A DNA stretch of 6,288 nucleotides from Flavobacteriales bacterium (GTDB taxonomy: Bacteria; Bacteroidota; Bacteroidia; Flavobacteriales_D; Crocinitomicaceae), in assembly GCA_947496835.1 (NCBI GenBank), contig CANMFV010000064.1:1-6288 (forward strand), written 5' to 3'. A program made the translations under genes and the position numbers. Below, piece after piece: positions 1 through 4,644 of the stretch (the first letter of the stretch is position 1; the number at the start of each line of letters is the position of its first letter). The notes below the pieces were generated by a model. The model made no database searches and was not told the DNA's origin. It saw only the letters and a program-made list of their open reading frames with translations.

Positions 1-161
1 GATTCCCAAGTGTTTCCCATCTGACCTTTACCAGCACTTTGTTCATCTGCCAATATTACCGCAGCATTTTGACAAATTTGGTCGTTAATTAATTTGGCAG
101 CAAAATTGTTAGTAGAGTCTACGGAATCAAGGTGATATAATACTTTTCCTATCGTGGTCAT
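1..161 (-). CDS. birA: Biotin--[acetyl-CoA-carboxylase] ligase, N-terminal part (cut by left window edge)
   Basis: Reverse-strand reading from the ATG at 161-159 gives 53 complete codons running off the left edge. The visible protein begins MTTIGKVLYHLDSVDSTNNF and later reads ADEQSAGKGQMGNTWES. The STN motif and the Gly-rich GKGQMGNxW loop are hallmarks of the biotin protein ligase catalytic domain (GRGRxGRxW in E. coli BirA), which binds biotin and ATP and biotinylates the carrier protein of acetyl-CoA carboxylase. The STN motif comes only about 16 residues from the start, so there is no room for the N-terminal helix-turn-helix of E. coli BirA: this is a class I, enzyme-only ligase and should not repress biotin genes. 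No ATG, GTG or TTG lies between this ATG and an in-frame upstream stop, which fixes the start. It is divergent from rsfS across 62 bases. The C-terminal four fifths are outside the window. Confidence 0.88.
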   Translation of the reverse strand, partial: MTTIGKVLYHLDSVDSTNNFAAKLINDQICQNAAVILADEQSAGKGQMGNTWE

Positions 162-223
162 ATCGGTTTTTAAGGAGCAGTAAAATTAAAATTTATCACG
201 TAGTTTTGTATTAAATATTTGAA
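162..223. promoter_or_regulatory. Divergent intergenic region between birA and rsfS
   Basis: This 62-bp AT-rich spacer separates two divergent start codons, so it should hold promoters for both directions. For the plus strand a good candidate box is present (see 201-208). For the minus strand I found no match to TAnnTTTG, so the birA promoter is not identified. No inverted repeat or obvious operator was seen. Confidence 0.6.
201..208 (+). promoter_or_regulatory. Bacteroidota-type -7 box for the rsfS-ftsH-cdsA-psd operon
   Basis: TAGTTTTG matches the Bacteroidota -7 consensus TAnnTTTG exactly. Transcription would begin near 212-214, giving a leader of only about 10-12 bases before the rsfS ATG at 224. 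No TTG or TTTG element occurs at the expected 17-23 bases upstream, so the -33 half is missing or degenerate. Promoter use is inferred from the match and its position. Confidence 0.5.
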
Positions 224-601
224 ATGCGAAAAAAGACAGGAATTACAGAATCAGAACAATTGTGTCAAGCCATTGTTGAAGGAATGCAAGAGAATAAAGC
301 AAAAGACATTTCCGTACTGGATCTGAGACATTTACCAAGCGCAGTATGTGATTTCTTTGTTATTTGTAGTGGAGAATCAAGCACGCACGTTGATGGTATT
401 TCAAATGCTGTGACACGTTTCACAAGAAAAGAGTTAAAAGAAAAACCTTGGCACATTGAAGGTAAAACAAATAGTGAATGGGTTCTATTAGACTATATCA
501 ACGTAGTTGGACACATTTTTTACAAAGATGCTCGTTCATTTTTTGAAATCGAGGACTTGTGGTCGGATGCTGTTCGTACAGACATCCCAAATTTAAACTA
601 G
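224..601 (+). CDS. rsfS: Ribosome silencing factor RsfS (RsfA/Iojap family)
   Basis: This 125-residue protein is of normal length for the family. RsfS binds ribosomal protein L14 (uL14) on the large subunit and blocks subunit joining, lowering translation when nutrients are short; it acts in the cytoplasm. Family features run the full length: LDLRHLPSAVCDFFVICSG at about residues 32-50, the PWHIEG segment at about 75-80, SEWVLLDYINVVGHIF at about 84-99, and the closing FFEIEDLW at about 106-113. The ATG at 224 leaves the usual short N-terminal extension before the first helix. There is no Shine-Dalgarno sequence upstream. It is the first gene of the operon; its TAG is followed nine bases later by the ftsH ATG, so the two are surely co-transcribed. 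Nothing looks broken or unusual. Confidence 0.95.
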   Translation: MRKKTGITESEQLCQAIVEGMQENKAKDISVLDLRHLPSAVCDFFVICSGESSTHVDGISNAVTRFTRKELKEKPWHIEGKTNSEWVLLDYINVVGHIFYKDARSFFEIEDLWSDAVRTDIPNLN

Positions 602-610
602 AAATTAACT

Positions 611-2680
611 ATGTCAGAAGAAAAAAAGAAAAGTCCATTTTCCATCTATTGGATCTATGGGGCATTAGGAATCGCTTTGATTTCCTTCAATATTTTCATG
701 AATTCCAGTCCTTCTGCTACCATCAAATACAAGGAGTCCTTGATGGAATTAGTAGACATCAAAGGTGTTAAGAATGTGAAAATCATTAACCAATCGAAGG
801 CAGAATTTCAATTGAAAAATCAAGGGGTTTTATATGTTAAGCAGACCAATAAGCTTGATTTTCCTAGAATGAAAAAAATGCTAAAGGAACGCAAGGGAAA
901 ATCAACTCAAGTAATTTTTGAACTCGAAAACATCGGGAGTCCAACTAACTTTGAGAAAGCATTAGACGATCGCGGGTACCATGATTATCAAAATGATACG
1001 GAAGTAAATTACCTTGGAGACATTTTAGGATACTTATTACCATTTGTTTTGATTATCATCATTTGGATGTTTGTCATGCGACGCATGTCTGGCGGCAGCG
1101 GTGGCGGAGGTGGCGGAGGCCAAATCTTCAATATTGGAAAGTCTCGTGCTCAAGTTTATGAGAAAGGTAAATCAACCAATGTTACCTTTAAGGACGTAGC
1201 TGGATTAGTTGGGGCAAAAGAAGAAATTGTCGAAATCGTTGAGTTCTTAAAAAACCCAAAAAAATATACAGAGCTAGGAGCGAAAATTCCTAAAGGCGCA
1301 TTGCTTGTTGGTCCTCCGGGAACTGGAAAAACGTTATTAGCAAAAGCCGTTGCAGGTGAAGCGAAAGTTCCTTTCTTTTCTTTATCCGGATCAGACTTCG
1401 TTGAAATGTTTGTAGGTGTCGGAGCCTCAAGAGTGAGGGATTTATTCCGTCAAGCAAAAGAAAAAGCGCCTTCTATTATATTCATCGATGAAATTGACGC
1501 GATTGGTCGTGCACGTGGAAAAAACAATGGATTCAATTCGAACGACGAGCGTGAAAATACCTTGAATCAGCTGTTAACAGAAATGGATGGATTCGGAACG
1601 AATTCCGGGGTAATTATCCTGGCTGCAACAAACCGCGCCGATGTTTTGGACGCTGCGTTGATGCGTGCTGGACGTTTTGACCGTCAGATTTACGTAGACA
1701 TGCCTGATTTGAACGAGCGAAAAGAAATCTTCCAAGTTCACTTAAAACCATTGAAATTGGTTGAAGGATTAGATATCGACTTCTTAGCCAAACAAACACC
1801 GGGATTCTCTGGTGCAGACATTGCTAACTTATGCAACGAAGCTGCGTTAATTGCCGCTCGACACAACAAGAAACATGTGGAGAAGCAAGATTTCTTAGAT
1901 GCCGTTGATAGAATTGTAGGTGGACTAGAGAAAAAACATAAAATCATTACAAAAGTTGAGAAAAAAGCGATTGCCTTTCATGAAGCAGGACATGCGACGA
2001 TTTCTTGGATGTTACAATACGCACATCCATTGGTGAAAGTAACGATTGTTCCTCGCGGACAATCATTGGGAGCGGCTTGGTATTTACCAGATGAGCGCAG
2101 CATAACCACAACCGAGCAGATTTTAGATCAAATGTGTTCAGCGTTAGGTGGCCGTGCAGCAGAGCAATTAGCTTTTGGTAAAATTAGTACTGGTGCGTTG
2201 AGTGATTTGGAGAAAGTAACCAAACAAGCCTATGCAATGGTTTCCATTTATGGACTGAATGAGCGAGTTGGAAACATTTCGTTCTACGATTCACAAGGAC
2301 GTGATTCATTCACAAAACCTTATTCCGAGGATACTGCTCGCATTATCGATGAGGAAGTTTCTAAGTTAGTGGAGAGTCAGTACCAACGAGCGCTTCAAAT
2401 ATTGTCTCAAAATCAAGCTCAGTTAACTGAATTAGCAGAACAATTATTAGCCACAGAGGTTATCTTCAAAGAAGACTTGGAACGTATTTTTGGAAAACGA
2501 CAGTGGGAAAGTGACGAATTGGTAGAAGAGAAAGTGATTGTCGAAAATATGACTGAAACGGCTGATGTCATTACTGTAGAGTCGTCAGATACTGAAAAAC
2601 CGGTTGAAGATAATTCCTCTGCTAACGAATCAAAAGAGGAGACCAAAGAAGATTCAAGCGAACAAACTGAAGCTAAATAA
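611..2680 (+). CDS. ftsH: ATP-dependent zinc metalloprotease FtsH
   Basis: This 689-residue, complete FtsH is a hexameric inner-membrane AAA+ protease that extracts and degrades membrane and short-lived cytosolic proteins. In order: a first membrane segment (about 11-31), a periplasmic domain (about 32-133), a second membrane segment (about 134-156), a Gly-rich linker (161-170), and the AAA+ module with Walker A GPPGTGKT (234-241), pore motif FVG (267-269), Walker B IIFIDEID (DE at 293-294) and second region of homology NRADVLDAALMRAGRFDRQ (arginine fingers R352 and R355). The peptidase domain has HEAGH at 457-461 (zinc ligands H457 and H461, catalytic E458) and the third zinc ligand D532 in GALSDLEKVTK. 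All key residues are present, so it should be active. After the conserved IFGKR (about 626-630) comes a 59-residue tail with 20 acidic residues, 5 lysines and no arginine. Many bacterial FtsH proteins have NRPDVLDPALLRPGRFD; here three prolines are alanines, which I take as lineage variation. It is the second gene of the operon. Confidence 0.98.
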   Translation: MSEEKKKSPFSIYWIYGALGIALISFNIFMNSSPSATIKYKESLMELVDIKGVKNVKIINQSKAEFQLKNQGVLYVKQTNKLDFPRMKKMLKERKGKSTQVIFELENIGSPTNFEKALDDRGYHDYQNDTEVNYLGDILGYLLPFVLIIIIWMFVMRRMSGGSGGGGGGGQIFNIGKSRAQVYEKGKSTNVTFKDVAGLVGAKEEIVEIVEFLKNPKKYTELGAKIPKGALLVGPPGTGKTLLAKAVAGEAKVPFFSLSGSDFVEMFVGVGASRVRDLFRQAKEKAPSIIFIDEIDAIGRARGKNNGFNSNDERENTLNQLLTEMDGFGTNSGVIILAATNRADVLDAALMRAGRFDRQIYVDMPDLNERKEIFQVHLKPLKLVEGLDIDFLAKQTPGFSGADIANLCNEAALIAARHNKKHVEKQDFLDAVDRIVGGLEKKHKIITKVEKKAIAFHEAGHATISWMLQYAHPLVKVTIVPRGQSLGAAWYLPDERSITTTEQILDQMCSALGGRAAEQLAFGKISTGALSDLEKVTKQAYAMVSIYGLNERVGNISFYDSQGRDSFTKPYSEDTARIIDEEVSKLVESQYQRALQILSQNQAQLTELAEQLLATEVIFKEDLERIFGKRQWESDELVEEKVIVENMTETADVITVESSDTEKPVEDNSSANESKEETKEDSSEQTEAK
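1091..1120 (+). repeat. GC-rich glycine-codon tract in ftsH with a 9-bp tandem repeat
   Basis: These 30 bases encode GGSGGGGGGG (residues 161-170 of FtsH), just after the second membrane segment. Within them GGTGGCGGA occurs twice in tandem at 1100-1117 and is followed by a partial third copy. The tract stands out as a GC island in an AT-rich gene. It is in frame, so gain or loss of one unit would change the flexible linker by three glycines without disrupting the protein. Confidence 0.8.
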
Positions 2681-2681
2681 T

Positions 2682-2882
2682 TTGGAAAAAATACTCGTTT
2701 TTAAATCCCGTGAGCAGTATACTTTTGTACAAGCGAAGCTAATATTATCCGATCTTGATATTCCTTTTCAAGAAAGGAATACAATGGTCTCAATGTTCAA
2801 TGACTTCGGTAGTTTTGAAATCTATGTACCTTCGGAGTTTGAACTTGAAGCAAAAAAACGTTTAGAAGATGCCTTTAGGTAA
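2682..2882 (+). CDS. Small DUF2007-like protein (putative signal-transducing, GlnB-like fold)
   Basis: This is a 66-residue cytosolic protein with a TTG start one base after the ftsH stop. It reads as a mix of charged and hydrophobic residues: an initial strand (EKILVF), a helix (about 11-25, REQYTFVQAKLILSDL), a central FGSFEIYVPSEF stretch and a C-terminal helix (EAKKRLEDAF). This pattern resembles DUF2007 (Pfam PF09413), small proteins described only as putative signal-transducing. I recall such genes beside cdsA in Bacteroidota, but the assignment is by eye. The frame stays open upstream to another TTG at 2604, but that would overlap ftsH by 77 bases and add a low-complexity basic leader, so 2682 is preferred. 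The last 14 bases overlap the cdsA start, suggesting translational coupling on both sides. The molecular function is unknown. Confidence 0.72.
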   Translation: MEKILVFKSREQYTFVQAKLILSDLDIPFQERNTMVSMFNDFGSFEIYVPSEFELEAKKRLEDAFR

Positions 2883-3690
2883 TTTAGCATTAAGGAGTAT
2901 AACAGGAGTAATCTTCGGCGCTGTTGTCATTGGTTCGATACTCTGGCATCCGTATGCGCAGATGGCTGTATTTTCCGTTTTCATGTTGATTGGACTTGCT
3001 GAATTCTATCGTCTGTTTAAAAATCATCCCGTTGTTGAAGTAAGTTCAGAAATTGGAATTTTTATTGGTTGTTTTATTTATGTTCTTCTTATTGGCTTAA
3101 GTTTGGCCAACCTTCCAATCATCGTTATTACCATTCTTTTCCCCTTGTTTTTCACCTTGATATTAAATGAACTATGGGCGAAAAAAGAACATCCATTAAT
3201 AAATATTTCCGTTTTAGTTTTTGGAATTATTTATGTCGTTATTCCATTCTACTTGAGTATTGATTTAAGTTTGAGAAATACATCTTACCTGCCTCATGTG
3301 GTCGGTATGTTTTTATTAATTTGGACGAACGATTCTTTCGCCTATTTTAGTGGTAGACTTTTTGGAAAACACAAATTATTCGAACGTATTTCACCTAAAA
3401 AAACATGGGAAGGAACGATTGGAGGAGTGATTTTTACCTTGATTTTAGGATACATTATCGGAACATATATTAACGAAGGGGAAACTTTGTTTTGGGTAGT
3501 TTCTGCGATTATTATTGCGCCATGTGCCATTTTTGGAGATTTACTCGAATCACTTTTCAAACGAAGTTTAAATATTAAGGATTCAGGCACCATCCTTCCA
3601 GGACATGGTGGCATATTAGATCGATTCGATGCGGCGCTTTTTGCGATACCGTTTTTTTATTGTTGGTCGATGATTTATTTATTTTGGTAA
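2869..3690 (+). CDS. cdsA: Phosphatidate cytidylyltransferase (CDP-diacylglycerol synthase)
   Basis: This 273-residue polytopic membrane protein converts phosphatidic acid and CTP to CDP-diacylglycerol and pyrophosphate, the branch point for all bacterial phospholipids. The family signature is complete at residues 228-254: S-L-F-K-R, then K-D-S-G, L-P-G-H-G-G and D-R-F-D, supplying the acidic residues that hold catalytic metal ions. Further conserved pieces are TNDSFAYFSGRLFGKHK (about 153-169) and SPKKTWEG (175-182). About eight hydrophobic segments are visible, beginning near residue 9 and ending at the very C-terminus. Length is typical for the family. The ATG at 2869 lies inside the end of the preceding small gene (14-base overlap) and gives the expected N-terminus, with a short polar stretch (NLALRSITG) before the first membrane helix. 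The psd gene for the last step of phosphatidylethanolamine synthesis follows after three bases. Confidence 0.97.
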   Translation: MPLGNLALRSITGVIFGAVVIGSILWHPYAQMAVFSVFMLIGLAEFYRLFKNHPVVEVSSEIGIFIGCFIYVLLIGLSLANLPIIVITILFPLFFTLILNELWAKKEHPLINISVLVFGIIYVVIPFYLSIDLSLRNTSYLPHVVGMFLLIWTNDSFAYFSGRLFGKHKLFERISPKKTWEGTIGGVIFTLILGYIIGTYINEGETLFWVVSAIIIAPCAIFGDLLESLFKRSLNIKDSGTILPGHGGILDRFDAALFAIPFFYCWSMIYLFW

Positions 3691-3693
3691 ACT

Positions 3694-4356
3694 ATGACAT
3701 TACACAGAGAAGGTAAAAATATCATGTTGTGGAGTATTTTCTCCACCGTTGTATTAAGTGGACTAATCCATTATTTTTTGAGCGAGTGCTGTCCGATTGT
3801 ATATTGGATCTTGCAAATTGGATTCCTTGTTTTACTTGGACTCGTCATACAATTCTTTCGCGTTCCTAATCGAACATGTGCTGGAGAATCTTTCGACATT
3901 ATGTGTCCTGCAGATGGCAAAGTGGTCGTAATTGAAGAGACTACTGAAACAGAATATTTCAAGGACCGTCGAATTCAAATATCCATTTTCATGTCCCCAT
4001 TGAATGTACACGCCAATTACCATCCGATTACTGGTGTCGTTAAATACGTAAAATATCATCCAGGATTATTTCTTGTTGCATGGCATCCAAAAAGCAGCAC
4101 GGATAATGAACGTAGCACTTTTGTGGTTGCACATGAATCAGGAAAAGAAGTGTTGTTCCGTCAAGTTGCGGGTGCTGTTGCCAGAAGAATTTGTTACTAC
4201 CCTACAGAAGGGCAATATGTAGAAATGGGTTCAGAATTTGGATTTATTAAATTTGGGTCAAGAATTGACCTATACCTTCCTTTAGGCACAAAAATTGATG
4301 TAGCCATTGGAGATGTTGTCAAAGCAAAATTGACGCGTATTGGAAAACTTAATTAA
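3694..4356 (+). CDS. psd: Phosphatidylserine decarboxylase proenzyme (short, PSD-related type)
   Basis: This 220-residue protein decarboxylates phosphatidylserine to phosphatidylethanolamine at the inner membrane. Two membrane segments lie at about residues 11-29 and 34-54. The catalytic domain contains CPADGKV (71-77), FMSPLNVHANYHP (99-111) and, near the C-terminus, FGSRID (187-192). In this family the Gly-Ser bond (here G188-S189) is self-cleaved and the serine becomes the pyruvoyl cofactor, leaving a beta chain of 188 residues and an alpha chain of about 32. The FGSR type and the short length mark the small PSD form found in Bacteroidota, many alphaproteobacteria and archaea, rather than the longer E. 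coli LGST form. The ATG at 3694 gives the family-typical LHREGKN N-terminus. It lies three bases after cdsA. The serine-forming enzyme PssA is not in the window. I see no terminator directly after it. Confidence 0.95.
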   Translation: MTLHREGKNIMLWSIFSTVVLSGLIHYFLSECCPIVYWILQIGFLVLLGLVIQFFRVPNRTCAGESFDIMCPADGKVVVIEETTETEYFKDRRIQISIFMSPLNVHANYHPITGVVKYVKYHPGLFLVAWHPKSSTDNERSTFVVAHESGKEVLFRQVAGAVARRICYYPTEGQYVEMGSEFGFIKFGSRIDLYLPLGTKIDVAIGDVVKAKLTRIGKLN

Positions 4357-4368
4357 TTTGTATATTTA
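4340..4368 (+). promoter_or_regulatory. Bacteroidota-type promoter for the small secreted protein gene
   Basis: A TTG at 4340-4342 (-33 element) is followed after 18 bases by TATATTTA at 4361-4368, which matches the -7 consensus TAnnTTTG at all but the last position. The spacing is within the 17-23 range known for Flavobacteriia. The -33 half lies inside the last codons of psd. Transcription would begin near 4372-4375, about 13-16 bases before the ATG at 4388. It suggests separate expression of the small gene, in addition to possible readthrough from psd. Confidence 0.5.
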
Positions 4369-4387
4369 CCTTTTAAAATCAAACATT

Positions 4388-4594
4388 ATGAAAAAAGTAT
4401 TTTTAGCATTAGCTTTATTCACTTACGCTGGGTCAATGGCGACATCAACGTATGCAGCAGTAACTGGAACTGAGGTTGTCAAAAAAGACGACGATAAGAG
4501 AAAAAAGAAAAAGAAAAAAGGTTCTTGTTCTTCTCAACAAGGTAAATCTTGCTCAACGACACAACAATCTTGTTGTTCTAAAAAATCAAACTAA
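4388..4594 (+). CDS. Small secreted Lys/Cys-rich protein of unknown function
   Basis: This 68-residue protein begins MKKVFLALALFTYAGSMA, a clear Sec signal peptide with a basic start and a hydrophobic core (about 4-15); cleavage is likely around residues 23-24 (TYA-A). The mature part is roughly 45 residues: an acidic-basic stretch with DDDKR, six consecutive lysines (39-44), then a Ser/Gln/Thr-rich tail with four cysteines (C47, C55, C62, C63) ending in CCSKKSN. There is no lipobox, so it should be soluble and periplasmic or exported. Similar Lys- and Cys-rich small proteins seem familiar from Bacteroidota, but I cannot name a family. Metal binding or an electrostatic partner is conceivable and unproven. 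The ATG at 4388 is chosen because it opens the signal peptide and sits just after a promoter-like sequence; an upstream in-frame TTG at 4340 would add 16 residues before the signal peptide. A terminator follows 14 bases downstream. Confidence 0.75.
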   Translation: MKKVFLALALFTYAGSMATSTYAAVTGTEVVKKDDDKRKKKKKKGSCSSQQGKSCSTTQQSCCSKKSN

Positions 4595-4608
4595 TCCAAT
4601 TTCTTAGG

Positions 4609-4644
4609 AATAAAAAAGGCCATCAATTGATGGCCTTTTTTATT
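4609..4644. terminator. Bidirectional intrinsic terminator between convergent genes
   Basis: This is a 36-base perfect palindrome. Its core stem GGCCATC pairs with GATGGCC around an AATT loop (4618-4635), flanked by six A on the left and six T on the right. On either strand the transcript forms a GC-rich hairpin followed by a U-run, so it can stop transcription from the small-protein side (plus) and the acyl-CoA ligase side (minus). The right end overlaps the first two bases of the ligase TAA stop (complement of 4643-4645). Confidence 0.93.

Noticed and set aside
559..771. 70-residue plus-strand frame across the rsfS-ftsH junction
   Set aside because: It overlaps the end of rsfS and the start of ftsH in another frame; both real genes are unambiguous there.
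2604..2681. In-frame N-terminal extension of the DUF2007-like gene from a TTG at 2604
   Set aside because: It overlaps ftsH by 77 bases and yields a basic, low-complexity leader that looks like the out-of-frame reading of the acidic FtsH tail; the recognisable protein starts at 2682.
3342..3614. 90-residue open frame on the minus strand inside cdsA, and similar antisense frames within rsfS, ftsH and psd
   Set aside because: They lie fully inside well-supported genes, match no family I know and have composition expected of antisense readings.
4340..4387. In-frame N-terminal extension of the small secreted protein from a TTG at 4340
   Set aside because: It would overlap psd, put 16 residues before a textbook signal peptide, and use as a start codon a TTG that fits better as a -33 promoter element.
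4357..4387. Possible terminator or small RNA between psd and the small gene
   Set aside because: The 31 bases form no stable hairpin; the sequence is accounted for by a promoter-like box.
4496..4522. A-rich run in the lysine tract of the small gene containing an in-frame A AAA AAG heptamer, as possible programmed -1 frameshift
   Set aside because: The -1 product would end after about a dozen residues and lose all cysteines; no stimulatory hairpin is evident. A lysine run made of AAA/AAG codons produces such heptamers by chance.
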